Below, piece after piece: positions 45,113-57,751 of a stretch of 64,000 bases of DNA (positions are counted from its first letter, which is position 1; each line of letters begins with the position of its first letter). The stretch covers positions 682,001 through 746,000 of the forward strand of contig JAEHOE010000024.1 in assembly GCA_016858145.1 (NCBI GenBank). Direction: 5' to 3'. The position numbers and the translations under genes are program-made. The stretch comes from Edaphochlamys debaryana (Eukaryota > Chlorophyta > Chlorophyceae > Chlamydomonadales). The notes beneath the pieces were generated by a model. It was given only the letters and a program-made list of their open reading frames with translations, was not told where the DNA came from and ran no database searches.

Positions 45113-46056
45113 GGGCGGACGAGGGGGATCGGGGCCATGGAGGACCAGGAGACTGGATTTCGTATCGGTAGCGCTCAGAGATGCTGGCGTGTCGGGATTC
45201 GAGCAAGGGGCGGTGTCATTTATGAGTGCGTACCCACTACAGTAGCAGGATGATGCCCGTGTGACGTAGTGAGGAGAAGCACTGTTCAGGGTGCGCATTG
45301 ACATTGCTGCGGGGGGCCTACATTAAGCACTGACCAGCAGAGATTGAATGCGGGCACATCAGAGCTTTTGCAGTGAACTGTGTAGTAAAGGAAGGCAAAC
45401 CTTATTGGTTATTGCTTTTGCTGCGTGCGAGCTAGCGAGCGTTTGTACTGTGCAACTGACAAGATGGTTGAAAGGGGGTGGCTCTGGAACGTAGACCAAG
45501 GCAGGTTGCAGAAGCTGAGGCATCGCCAGTCATGGGCTCTCGCACATGAACCTCTGACGGGTTCCTTTCAGCCAGCTAAAACAGACAGTAGTCCCGACTA
45601 TGAGTTCATAACCCAGTATGACGACAGGGCAGGGCACCAGCCCCAGTCATGAATGGACGAATATACGAACGCAATCCATCACAGCGTCCCCCCACAACCG
45701 TCGACTGCACAACACTGCCCGCAGCCTCGGCCCTCCCCGAAACTCGACTCCTACCGGTAACCGTGCATCATCCGAGGCCGGGGCCCTCTTCACACATGAG
45801 TGGCTACGGCCTTCAAGCGTTCTCCGATACTACCGGTAGTCCGACGGTCACCGCCCCCCCCCCCACGTTCCCTTTGTATGCCAGGCCGAGGCCATGTCGG
45901 AGGAGGCTGTGTGTTCGGCCCCTGTGTTCAATCTGTCATCAGTCCAGCGCGCGGTGTCCACCATGGGCCCCTGCCCTTGCCACCCGCACAACCCGGCGAG
46001 GCGCGGCTCAGCTGCGCTTGTTCGGAAGGCAACAAACAGCGGCACTGGGCCCCAGC
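45113..46056. other. convergent 3' intergenic region
   Basis: This lies between the ankyrin-like gene (plus, stop 45112) and the kinesin gene (minus, stop 46057). It should contain both 3' UTRs and is somewhat less GC-rich than its surroundings. Plus-strand frames at 45.4-45.9 kb have no motif support. Confidence 0.5.
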
Positions 46057-49000
46057 TCAAGGCCCCGCCAGCCGTTGCCGAGTGAGTGCGTTCCGCTCCG
46101 CCAGCAGCGCCGCCAGCGTCGCCTCCGTGCCCGACACCGGCCCCGTGCCCAAGCCGCCACCATCCCAGCCCGCCCCTGACCCGTCCGGGCCGTCCGGCCC
46201 TGACCCCAGCACCGCACCCTGGCCCAGGCTCATGCCGGTTGAGGGCCGCGACGCACCCCCGCCCCCCGCCCCAGCCTCCACCGCCATCCGCGCCGGAGTC
46301 GATGGCAGGAGCTTGCCGGTGGTGCTCAGTCGGACGTTGCTGGCCAAGGCGCGAGAGGCGACTGTGTGGCCAATCTCCGCCAGTCGGCCGCTGCTGCCGC
46401 CAGAGGTAGCGGGCCTGCCGCCGCCGCCGCCGCCGTCAAAGGGCATGCCAGCGCCGCCGCCAGGGCCGCCGCTGCCGCCAGAGCCCATGTGTAGGACGTT
46501 CCGGAGCTGGTCAACGGTCAACGTCCGCGCGCTGGGCAGGCTGACGGAGGAGCTGACGCTGGGGCTAACGGGGGGTCGGCCGCCGCCGGCGGCGCCCTGG
46601 CGGCTGGCCGGGAGGCTCCCGGCGGGCGCCAACGGCGGCGGTGGCGTAATGGCGGCCAGGACGTCACGGGAGACGAAGGGGTTTGATGCTGCGGCGGCGG
46701 CCTGAGCGGCGGCGCGGTTGCCGCTTGCTCGAAGAGCGCCGGCGGAGCGAGCCCGCTGCAGCCCCGAGCCTGCTGCGTAGGCCGCTGCGGCAGCGGCCGT
46801 GGCTGATCGGGGCCCGGGGGAGGCACCGGTCGCGCCAGTGCCAGGCCTGCGGCCGCCGCCGCCCCGGGTGGTGCTCCCGGCTGTGCCGCTGCGGCTGGCT
46901 GAGGCGGGTGTTGGCGGCGGGTGCCCCCCGGGGTCCAGGAGCTGGAGGCGCTCGTGAAGGAGCTCGTTCTCCCTGTGGGGGGTGCCGTGCGGGTGCTGAG
47001 GAAGAAGGCAGGTACCGGTACTGGCAACGCACCCATGCACGCTGCTACTGGCAATGCACACAAGCCCAACAACCCGCAGCAACCCGCAACGACCCGTAGA
47101 CCCCCACCTCCTCAGCTCCTCCAGCTCGATCAGCGCCGCCGTGGCCACGGTGTACGGCACCTGCCCATCGCCGTACTCCTGCGCGCCGCCTGCCGTACCG
47201 CTGCCCGTCGTGCCGACCAGCCCCTCCAGCATCGCCAGCCGGTCGCGCAGCTTCGCATCCTCCGCCAACAGCTCATCGTGCTCGGCTCTGAGCGACTCCA
47301 ACGATGTCGTGGCTCGGGCGTATGCCGTACGCAGCCCTGCTAGCGCTGTTGAGGACGCAACCGCTACGCGCGAAGCGTCGATTACCGACCGCACAAGCGT
47401 CTCGACGCCAGTGCTGCGCAGCCTGCTTGCCATCGCGGCCTCATCCTCGTCGGACACTGACCCCGAGGCAGGCGAGGCGAGGGCTGGGTTGGAGGCGGAG
47501 GCGGGGAGAGAACTGGTGGACGCAAGGGCGAGCGAGGAGAGGGCGGAGGGGGAGGAGGAGGGCGCGGAAGAGGTGGCGGCGCGGCGCGGTGGCGCTCCCG
47601 CGACGGCTGCCAGGTGCGGGGGCAGGGGCGGCGGAGTGGCCCCTGCGGCCTCCAGTTGCTGCCGGAGGAATGCCACCTCCGCCCGCAGCTCCCTGATGAG
47701 GCGGCTCTTGGGGTCCTCGTTCACCGCCACCTGATGGACGAACAGGGACCGACGGCCCGAGACGCCAGCGGTTATCTTCAGCCCCTTGCGGTAGCAGACA
47801 TGGGTGGACAACAGCCCCTAGCGCGCTCCTGCAGTGCGGCTGGTGCCCACAAAACGACACGTCGCCCACCTGGTTGGTGATGCGCCTGGCGCGCGCCGCG
47901 TAGTCGAGCGTGGAGGCGTTCTCCTCCATAAAGCGGTCCGCGGGGGACAGGCAGGCCAGCATGAGCGTCAGGCTGTTGCCGCCCAGCGAGTGCTTGAGCA
48001 GGCACGTGAGCTTGGAGTCGCGGTACGGCACGTGGTGCATCTGCGACACACGGTGTCGTACGAGGCGTACGGCAAGATCAGTGCATGGCCATGAGGTGAG
48101 TCAAGCCAGAGTAAAAGGCGCGGGTGTATGTCGCAAAAGGGGGTGGCTAGGCGGCGGGCCGGTGCGGGCTGCAGGGGCTCGCACCTGCGGGCCGGCGCCC
48201 TTGGCCGCCGCCGGGTCTGCGAGCGCCGTGATGACCTGTCGCAGCGTGAAGAGGGACTTGTTGATCGCCACAGACTCATCGCGCAGGGCACCTGGAGTGG
48301 GGGGCATGAGGGGTGGGACACGTGGGTTGCAGCACATGCAGGATGGTAGGATGCCTTGGGTGAAGGTGCTGTAGGATGCAGCCCATAACGATGGTATTGT
48401 CCCGCGTGCCGCGCCTCTGCCCTGCCCCTGCCTCGCTCTGCGCCCCGGTACCCACCGTCCGTGGCCCCGGTGTGTGCGGACCGCTCGCTGCCCGCCAGGT
48501 CCACCAGGGTGAGCTTGGACGTGCGGACCTGGGGAGGAGGGAGGAGGGGAAATAAGGAGGGCGTGGGAGCTCGGCCAGGAGGCGCAACTCGCGGCAGGAG
48601 TAGCACGTAACCGGGACACGGTTTACAGGACTGCAGACTAGGGGCAGGCAGGGGCACACCTCGAGTGGCGATGACGTGGGCGAGGCGGAGACGTAGAGCG
48701 TGAAGAGGCAGTGGGAGCGCGAGGAGGCGGCGTTGAGTCGGTGCGAGGACATGACCTGGCGGAAGGGTTGGTCATGAGGGCTTGGTCGGTCGGCTGCGCC
48801 AATTCTTGGGTTAGATGAGATAACGACCTGTGCGTGACTGCCGCGCCCGTGTTGCCCTTGCAGGCACCCACTTATGGGCCCTTCTTCACTGTCATCCGTT
48901 TGTCGAAGCTTCTCCTCTGCCCTGCTGGACAACCCCGCTCCTCGGGATCCCGCCCCCCGCCCCCACCTTGTTCGCCACCCCCGCCTGGAAGCACGCCAGA

Positions 49001-50871
49001 GCCTCGTCCGCGCTCTCCACCTCCGGCTGGCGGGGAGGGCGGAGCCGAGCAGGGGGAGGGCAGGGGTCAGGGCCTTGCTAGCCACCAACTGGTTCCTGCT
49101 CATGCCGTGTTCTTGCCCCCCTGACTGAGAACGCGTCCCGCCCACAAGTTGCGATGGCTTGCTGGTGCCGCTCTGGCTCCTGCCCTTGCCCTTGCTTGTG
49201 CCTTGACGTAATCTAACCCGTGGCAAATGCCCTACCATCACTGCGTTGGTCGTATACGTCAGTTTCCGTCCGCAGCTCTATCCCCTTGGCGCCCCTCTCC
49301 TAACTATCCCGTCTTCCCGCTATTCCTCTCCTCACCATGAACACGTTCTCCAAGTGGAACTCCTCCTGCTTGGACCACCGCAGGCGCAGCTGCGACCCAG
49401 CCGCCGCCGCGCCGCCGCGAGACCGCGCCGCGCCGCCGCCCCCCGCCGCAGCCGCGCCCATTAGCGTGGCCGCGAAGTTCAACAGGTCGTACACCTGCTC
49501 CCGGTAGATCTGTACGAACGAGCACCTGTACAGCACGTAAGGTGGATGGGTCGCCGTTATCAGCAAGGACCCTCCAGCGTGCCCCCACTGCCCACTCCCG
49601 CACGGCCTTCCTCCAGCCCCGTCCCGTGCCCCTTTGCAACTCCCCTCAGCGCTGAGCCCATCCCCACCCACCATGTGGACACTCCCCATCCATCTTCCTT
49701 CACTTCCACGGATCAAAACCCATCGCCACCCACCGTATGGACACCCGCTGGTCCGCTCCACATCGGGCCGCCGCATCAAAGAGCTCCCGCACCGCCCGGG
49801 GAATGAGCCCCAGCCGCTCCTCGGGGGTAGCGTCGAAGTCAGCCTGGGGCCCTGAGGCCGCAGCCGCAGCCATAGCTGCGCCCGCGTGGCGAGGCACGGC
49901 GCCGCGGCCGGCGGGGCCCGGTGCGGCGCCGCCGGAGGTGGAGTTGGCGGCTGAGGAGCTGGGGCCCGTCGCCCCAGCCCCGCCCTTGGCAGCCTGGGAG
50001 GTGTAGCGGTAGCCTTCCATGGAGAAGGTCTTGCCGGAGCCTGGGGCGCGGGGGTGGCATTGGTGGTGGATGGGGTCGAGCGCGGGATGAAGAGGCGGGG
50101 GTGGTGCGGTCGGGTGGAGGGGTGCGACGCTGCTGGCGAGTTGAGCTAGGGTGCCTTAATGGTAGCAGGCCAGGCGGGCCAGCAGGTTTGGGGAGACGTC
50201 ACGGTGAGGGGCGCTGTGGAGGGCCTACCTGTCTGGCCGTACGCGAAGATGGTCGCATGGTAGCCACTGACGGCCGCCGCAATCATCTCCGAGACCCCAG
50301 CCCTGGCGTACAGCTCCTCCTGTGATCCAGGGAGAGTTCGAGCTCACGGTCCGCACGCGCAAAGACCGCCAGCGAAAGGCTGTGCATGATGCAGCATGCC
50401 CTTGCAGCATGGCAGCCCTGTGCCCCGCCAGCCCAGTAACCATCGACGGACGGGCCTCCAGACCGGGCCGCGGGGTCACACTCGCACAGGTCAAGCACGG
50501 GACAGGCACGGACAGGCAAGACGACAGCCCGTTCGTATCAGGTCACGGGCAGCCCTCCAGCCCCTGCTCCTATCCGGCACCCCAGGCAGGCTCTGGCCCC
50601 CAGACCTCAACACACGGCCTCCTGCCCCCCCTCCAGCCCGAACCCCAGTCACCTGAGGAACCTCGGGGCCAAACACCTGGTCAAAGTGGTAACGCCGGGC
50701 GCTGCGGGCATCGCTGCTGGTGGCCAGCTGCACCTCGTTAGGCCGCCCCGGGTCCACCTGGAGGAGCGACGTTCCCGAGTCCCCATCCGTCGGCAGAAGC
50801 GGCCTCACGCGGACGACCACGCGTATCGACCGGGTGGCAGGCCCTTCGCTTCGGGGCTCGCCGCGGCCCAT
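46057..50871 (-). CDS. kinesin, N-terminal motor
   Basis: Microtubule motor, 950 aa in 11 phase-consistent exons: 50871-50653, 50319-50229, 50040-49734, 49525-49336, 49026-48967, 48755-48660, 48528-48456, 48291-48185, 48040-47870, 47730-47108, 46972-46057. Motor motifs in order: [30 protein letters not shown] (P-loop); [28 protein letters not shown] (switch I); [12 protein letters not shown] (switch II); [48 protein letters not shown]. The neck-like segment [20 protein letters not shown] leads into a coiled coil ([20 protein letters not shown]) and a long low-complexity tail. Loop L5, between SMEG and LGLIPRAV, carries about 66 residues, far longer than usual. The subfamily is uncertain. The N-terminal motor implies plus-end movement by analogy. 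The gene diverges from a glycosidase gene 420 bp away. Confidence 0.93.
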
Positions 50872-51291
50872 CCTCTCTGCAATGTCTCAGGACCGCTTCC
50901 AGCCCATCTCATCATCTAGTTCATCGCTACATAGCTCTGTCGTTTCTTGAGTAGGGGCCGGTGGATGGCCGGACTTCCCGGGTTGCATGTGCGACAGCTC
51001 GAGTTAGACGCGCGTGCCAGGCCGGATAGTAAGTCGTAAAAGTAGCTGCGGGATTGACGAGCGTGTTCACAACGCGAATATCACACAGAGTGGCCCCGAC
51101 GGTCCGGCTGAAGCGATCGAGCCTTTTTGCTTGATCAGCCCGAGCTGTGGTGCGGACCTCCATACATCCTCTTATACACATAGGACAAAGGCCTCCGTGG
51201 CAATGACGCGCACTGCCCGCATACACACCGCGAGATGATGCGAGGGCAACAGCCCGCTTCGTCCGCCTAGCGCTGGTGGGAACCAAAGCAG
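50872..51291. promoter_or_regulatory. 420-bp bidirectional promoter region
   Basis: This lies between the kinesin ATG (50871, minus) and the glycosidase ATG (51292, plus). With only 420 bp for two 5' UTRs and promoters, regulatory elements are probably shared. No specific motif was identified. Confidence 0.5.
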
Positions 51292-54200
51292 ATGCCAAGC
51301 TCAGGAGCTGTGAGCTCACCGCGGCTCAGCCCGGCGAACACAGCACCCCGGAGTCCGCTGCGCACACGCGGGCTGGCACCCTCCCGCTCCACCCGCGGCG
51401 CTGGCCGGCTGAGGCGAACTACCGCCCTCCGCCTCTTGTTGGCAGTAGTCGTCTTGGTCGCCATCGCGCAGTTGTGGGGAGCGGGGCCGTCCCTCCGGCA
51501 CGCCCTGCTTCCACGGTGCCCGGTAGGCCCCGGGCACGGCCTCTGGGCGCAGCTATGCTCCCACGAGGCACTCCGTGTCTCAGCGGGCACGGCATCGCAT
51601 ACAGCAGCCCGTACGGCAGCTCGGCTAGCGACATCGTCGTACGATCCGGCGGAATGGCCTAGCGTGTACGGCGGCCTGGCAGAGCCGCACAAGCGCGTCC
51701 TGAAGGGCTGTACAGGTACGATCTGAGGCAGTTGGTTGGCCGCCCATATCGACGGCTGGCACTGGCTCCAGCGTAACGCAACCTCCATGCTGAGATGTAC
51801 TCTGTGCCTGCCACTCTTTCATGCACTCCGCTACCTGCAGGGAGCCTGTTTGCCCCTCCAATGAATGCGTCTTCGCGCCCCGGCGAGGGCCTGGTTGGCG
51901 TGTGGCTCAGCCGCAGATTCGACCTGGCGTTCTGTGACACGAGCGGCCGGTCCCTAATCCTAACCATGACCCCAGTCGCTGCGGAAAGCGCTGCAAAAGC
52001 GGTTGCCGGCGGTGACAAGGCTGTAGCCACCGCCGGCGGCGGCGTTGGAGCGGGTCGGCGGCTAGACGGCGCGCCGGGGTCCGATGCGCTGGGGGAACGC
52101 GGCGGCTTCGCCGGCCGGACCGTCGCTAAGGCCCTGCCTGCCGCATCCAGCATCAGCCGCTGGTGGCGGCGGCGGCTGACGTCAGCGGGCGGGCACGAGC
52201 TTTCCAACCGTCGGCGACGGTTCGGCTTCCTGCTAGACTTCGCTGGCGACGGCGGCGGAGCCGGCAGCGGAAGCGCCGGCGGCAGCGGAAGCGGCCAGGG
52301 GGGCGACCTAGGGCTGGTGGATTCCGGGGTGGTGGGGGCAGGCATGGTGGAGACGCATAGCGCCGTATGGCAGGCCCAGGACGACGGCTCGCCTGGGCCT
52401 GGCCGGGGCCTGACGGCCAACACGACCGCGGAGAGGGCGGCGGCCGGCGTGGGCCCCGTGCGGGGCCTGACGGCGGAGGAGGCGGCTGACCCTGACTCCA
52501 TCTCGATAGAGCTGGCCACGTCTCGGGCTCTGGTGGCGGCGGGCGGTGGGTCGGGGGTCTCTCGTTGGCAGAGAGTTGACCGGGGCCGGGGCCTTGTTGA
52601 AAAAGGGTCATTACAGCAGGACGAGGGTTTGCGCATGACTAAGGCTGTGGTGGTGGTGGGGGATCCGCCGCCGTTGCACCACCTCTCCAACCTCACACGG
52701 GCCTGGACTGACCGCAGGCGCTGTCCGCATCGTGTGGACGGACGACGACACGAGCACCCTGCTGGTGGACGGAGTAATGGCGTCCCTGGAGGCGGCCGCG
52801 CCCTGCCCCCACACGCCCCACGCGCTATGCGCCTGTGTGGCTGCGGCCACGCCTGCGACGCCACTAGAGACCGCCGCCGGAGGCGGCGGCGGCGGCGGTA
52901 GTGGCAGCGGCGGCCGCCGCGCCGCCGCCCGAGGCGGTTCCGCGGCAGCAGCAGCGGCCAGCCTGGCGGCGTGTGGGCTGGTCGCGGGGCGGGCAGCCTC
53001 AGCCGCAGCGGGGGGGCTGGAGGCGGCGAGGAGCATCACGGAGGCGCCCCCCGTGGCGCTGGCGACGGCGCCGGTGGTGGTGATGGCGGCCCGGGGGCCG
53101 CGGGCGGTGCTGAGGCTGGTGCCGACGGGGGGAGACGTGGTGGTGAGTGGGCTGTCTGGGAGTTTCGGCTCAACTCGGGCTCACAGGGGCCGCCAGCAGG
53201 CGTGCGTATGCACTGCATCCCGTAAAGTGCAGCCCGGCGATAACCTGTATGCAACGAATCCTGTAAAGTGTACGGTATCGCGGCGTCAACCTGAACACCA
53301 TTGCGGCAACGTGCGTGCTTTCTGCCTGGCCCCGCAGGGCGCAGCCCGCCCCCTCATGTGTGCGCCACGCAGAGATTGTGGTAGATTGTAAAGAGCAACA
53401 GTCGCGGAACGCACTCCCAACCTCAACTTCCTTGCTGTGCCTTCCTTGTCCCTCGCCCCGCAGGACGCCGCCCGGCACGTGGCCCGCCGCGTCCGCGCCG
53501 TGACCTTCCCCGCGCAGCTGGACGCCGCAGTGCGGGGGGGTTACGAGGCGCTGAGGGCGGTGCCGCACGCCATCGGGCTGCCGGCCGTGGCGCCGCCGGA
53601 GGACAAGCGGTGGGCGCAGGGATCCTGCAGGGGTTTGCGGGTCGTTGGTTTTGCTGTAAACACGGGAAGCCGGTCCTCCATCCGTCCGGCTAAACCCGCG
53701 CTCGATCTTGGCTCAATCCAAGACCTCACTCATGCCCACCCCGGCTCATCGCCCCGCCATGCCCCCGTCATGCTGTCCCCCTCTCTCACGCGCAGCCTGT
53801 CCCGCAAGCTGTACGACATCATGTCGGTCAACACGGGCCACGGCTGGTCAACGCCCGACCGCGTGCCCCACGCGCTGCAGTGGCTGTGGGACTCGTGCTT
53901 CCACGCGCTTGGCATGAACCTGGTCAACCACACGGCGGCGTGGGAGCAGCTCAAGGTGGGAGAGTTGGGGGCGGGAAAGTTTGGGAGCAGGAGGTCCAAT
54001 TCAATAGGGCCGGAGGCAAGGGTCGTGCAGGAGCGGCGCAGAGCCCAGCCACGGCCGGGACAGGGGCACCTACCGTTTTCCGCTCCTCCCCTCTCCACCC
54101 GCAGGGCCTGCTCAACTGCCAGCAGCCCGACGGCTTCATCCCCCATTTCTGCTCCGACGGCAAGCCGGGCAGCACCATCACGCAGCCGCCGCTGCTGGCC

Positions 54201-56875
54201 TGGGCGGTGTGGGACAACTACCTGTTCGCCCGCGACCGCCGCCGCCTCGAGTGGGCGCTGCCCAAGCTCACCAAGTGGGTGCCGCGCAGCGGCTAGGCGC
54301 TGTCCGGGGGTAGCGGCGGGGCGTAGTGCCTTTTGGGCGCCCTCCTCGACAAACCTCCGCCGCAACCCCCCCTTCCGCCAAACACGCCGCCTTCCGCCGC
54401 CCCAGCATTCCGAACTGGGTCGGGGTAGCGACGTCTGACCACACGAGTGTCTTGCCACCGTACCGGTACTAGTCCTATGCGACCCCGGCCGCCACAATTC
54501 ACATCACCCTCCTCCCGCCTCCTGCCCTACGCTCCTGGACTGGCAGCAGGCAACGACGTCTTTTGAAACACATCTTGCTTGCAACCCTGCTAATACCAGT
54601 CCTAGTACTGAAACTCGCCGCAATCTCCACCGCCCTCCGCCCGCCTCCCTCCTCCCCCAGGCTCCTGGACTGGCTGGCAGCGCACCGCTCCCGCGACAAC
54701 GGCTCCACCTACTTCTACGTCCACGGCTTCGAGAGCGGCATGGACAACTCGCCGCGCTTCGACGGCGGGGGGCTGGGCGGCTGGCTGGGCGCGGCGGCGC
54801 GGCGCTGGTCGTCGGACCCGGGCGCGGGGCTGTGCGAGGCGTGCACGCCGCACCTGGTCAGCGCTGACCTCACGGCGCTGGTGGCCAGGGAGATGGCGCA
54901 CGTGGCGAGGGTGCTGAAGGAGCTGGGGAGGCAGCAGGTGAGGGTTTGTGGGAGAGTGGAGGGGGATAGTGGCATCCGAGGTTGGCTACGGTCAGTGCCT
55001 TGAGAGGGCGGGCTTGACCCAGGCCCGACCCAGGCCCGCCTGACACCGCTGCCGCTCTCCTTGGCCGTTGCATGACCTCTCCGTTTCGCCTACTCTCCAT
55101 CCAGCTTCATGGGCCTCGTTGCCTGCGCTGCGGCCCCACTGTCATGACTAAAGGCTGCGCACCTCTCCCGTCCGCCCTCTGTCCCCCACCCCCTCCTTAC
55201 CCGCAACCCCCACCCCTCCAACCCCCGTCAGGAGGCCGAGCGCTGGTACGAGCGCAGTCGCAAGGTGGCCGCCGCCATGGACGCCGCCGCCTGGAGCCCC
55301 GAGCGGCACGTGTACGGCGATGTCGTACGATCTGGGCTGCTGGGCGGAGGGCGGGGTGTGTCTCAGATGGTCACGGTGGCGGGTCTGCTGCCGCTGCTGG
55401 CGGGGCGCCTGCCGCCGGCGCACCTCAAGGGCCTATTGGCGCACCTGCAGGTGGGATGGGAGGGGGTGGGGTGGGAGGGGGATGGGGATAGCGTGGGGAT
55501 GGGGTGGCGTGGGGATGGGGTGGGGTAGGGGACCCGTAGGTGATCGGGGAGGGGAGGGTTGAGGGCATGACCGGGGTCATGTCAAGGGCGGTACCTTGAG
55601 GACTGCTGCTGCGATGGGCGCACTTGCGAGTGGGGTTGGGTGCAGGCTGCCCTGCGGCGTTGAGGTGGGGCTCTACCAGGGTGGCACGGGCGTCGGAGGT
55701 CTCAAGAGCCTGTCACCTGCACCTCGCAAACCCCCATGCCGCCTCCCCCCACCCCCTCTCCGCCCCCCGGCCCCCCCCCCCCCAGGACCCCAACTCCTTC
55801 GCCACCCCCGTGCCGCTGCCCTCCGTGGCCCTGGCCTGCCAGCGCCACGACGCCGCCGCGCTCTCCGCCGCCGGCGCCTACACGGCCGCCTCGGCCGCCT
55901 CCGCCGCCGCCGACATGTGGCGCGGGCCCATGTGGGTCAACACCAACTACCTGGTGGCGGTTGGGCTGCGGGAGCAGCGGTGCGCGCTGTGCAGCAAGCT
56001 GGCAAACTGGATCGTAAACAGGTCAGGAAGGGGAGGAGGAGGAGGAGGAGGAGGAGGAGGGCGAAAGGGACGGGGAGAGGCGGGGAGCAGTGGCGTGTTC
56101 GGCTCGGTGCAAGTCCTGGGGTGCAAGTCCTGGGAGGGGCGAAAGGGACGGACGGGGTCCGGGGGCAAGTGCTGTCAGCGAGGCAAGGACTAGGCTCCTC
56201 TGCCGCACCCTCCAGTCCCTTACAACCCCCTCATCGTCCCACCTCCACCTCCACCTCCCTCCCTCAGCACCATCACGGAGGTACGGCGGTGGTACGGCGG
56301 CCCGGGCACGGCACTGGGCACCGTGTTCGAGTACTACGACAGCCAGGTGGGGGGAGGGGGCACGGGAGAAGCAGACCCTCGGGAGGAGGACTCGGGGCGC
56401 TGGAGGCCCGGTTGGGTCGCGGATGACAGCCTCTGGCTGCCTCGCTCGCCCGCACCTGGGGCGCTGGAGGGCTGGTGGGGTGGTAGACCAGCCAGGTATT
56501 TCGCCACTCGCTGGCGTCCTACTGCCTAACAAAACCCCTGCTTAATCTCCTTCCCTCCGCACGCGCAAATCCCCCTCCGCCCTGCAGGGCGTGCTGGCTC
56601 CCTCGCGGCTGGCGCGCAAAGGCATCCTGGGCGTGGGCGGCGTACGGGACTACCACTGGACCGCAGCGCTCACCCTCCGCATGCTGGCAGAGTCGGCGGC
56701 GCTGGCGTCCGTGGCGCCAACTGCTGGCGCCGGTTCAACCGCCGCCGCAGCAGCAGCCGGATCTGGATCTGGAGGTGACGGGCTGGAGGAGGATCTGGAA
56801 CGCGGGTACGGCGTCGGCGAGTACGACCGGGTGCCGGCGTGGGTGCCCGGGAGGCCGCTTTGGGCCGATGGCTGA
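51292..56875 (+). CDS. GH63-like glycoside hydrolase, type II membrane protein
   Basis: Eleven phase-consistent exons, 1,042 aa: 51292-51715, 51841-52545, 52718-53142, 53464-53609, 53796-53955, 54105-54274, 54661-54937, 55232-55450, 55786-56021, 56268-56346, 56588-56875. A basic N terminus is followed by one membrane segment (ALRLLLAVVVLVAIAQLWGA), fitting a type II ER/Golgi anchor. Exons 2-3 form the N-terminal beta region with a long Gly/Ala/Ser-rich insert. From exon 4 comes the (alpha/alpha)6-barrel pattern of family GH63: TPDRVPHALQWLWDSCFHAL, CQQPDGFIPHFCSDG, ITQPPLLAWAVWDN, FESGMDNSPRFDGGG, MWRGPMWVNTNYLV, TVFEYYDSQ, VRDYHWTAALTLRML. GH63 includes the ER glucosidase I that trims N-glycans and mannosylglycerate hydrolases. 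Which substrate applies cannot be told from sequence. The exon 2 donor (GTGGGT at 52546) is the least certain junction. Confidence 0.88.
56030..56059 (+). repeat. GGA trinucleotide repeat in intron 9 of the GH63-like gene
   Basis: About nine GGA/GAG units directly follow the exon 9 donor at 56021. The run is intronic in this model and likely length-variable. Confidence 0.85.
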
Positions 56876-57751
56876 GGAGGCCTGCGGACATGGACGAAGC
56901 ACGGGAGCGAGTAGAATGGGGGTTGAGGGAGAATGAGGGGGCCTGCCGACATGGCGCCAGATCCAACGGTGAGGTTTGGTGCAGCAAGTACGGGAGGAGA
57001 GGGGGAAGGGGGAGGGGGCAGGGAAGGAGAGTGTACGTACGGAAAGCCGGATGGGACCCGCCACAGCGGCCCATGAGAGCGTCTGGGGGGACGAGTCTGT
57101 TGGACGGGAGACGACGTGGGAAGTCATAGTGCGTGCTAGCTACATACGCAGGGGGGCTTTGAAGCGCGGCCTGGCGGGGCCAGATGCTGGCAGGATGCAA
57201 GCAGAGGGGTAGAAGGCAGGGATGGGCCGGTGATGGGAAGGGGCCAGGATTGCAGGTGAATAGTGTGTAGACGCTACTTCTGCTTAGGAGCCAACTGTCC
57301 GAGCCTGCAGTGTAGCCGTGCTGAGAGGGTCAGGCGGGGCCGGCCGGAACTGGCATGCATCCAGCATGCATCATCCCTTGTACCGGCGCCATTGCGGTTG
57401 GTGGACGCCGGTCCAAACCCAGGCCCGTGCCATATGCACACGCGCATGAACACTTTGCCTGCACTGCAGTTGGGTCAAGACGCTTGGGGCTGCAAGTCGA
57501 GACTTACCGCGCTTGGCATTCGGGACAGCAGTAACAGCGCGCAACCTTCCTTCCGGCACTGAGGACTCGCTTTTCTTAGCAGTTTGAGAGCTGCAGGTGT
57601 TGGTCGTTAATCGCTCGGGCAGTTCTGGCCAGCTTGCGCACATCGCCGCGAAGGCAGCTTGCACGTAACTCCTAACGCTCAGCTTAGAGCTTGAAGCTTA
57701 AAGGAGAAGATCGCAGGCGAATCGGAGGTAGTCGCTTCATAGACTGTGGCG
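56876..57751. other. spacer between GH63-like gene and modular gene
   Basis: The 3' UTR of the GH63-like gene is followed by the probable promoter of the next plus-strand gene. I see no coding pattern. The last ~150 bases before 57752 are AT-richer and contain GCTTAG/AGCTTGAAGCTTA repeats, but no clear TATA box. Confidence 0.45.

Noticed and set aside
51659..52864. 401-aa minus-strand ORF
   Set aside because: It is antisense to exons 1-2 of the GH63-like gene, whose junctions are in phase and whose motifs continue downstream. The antisense text is Pro/Arg/Ser filler.
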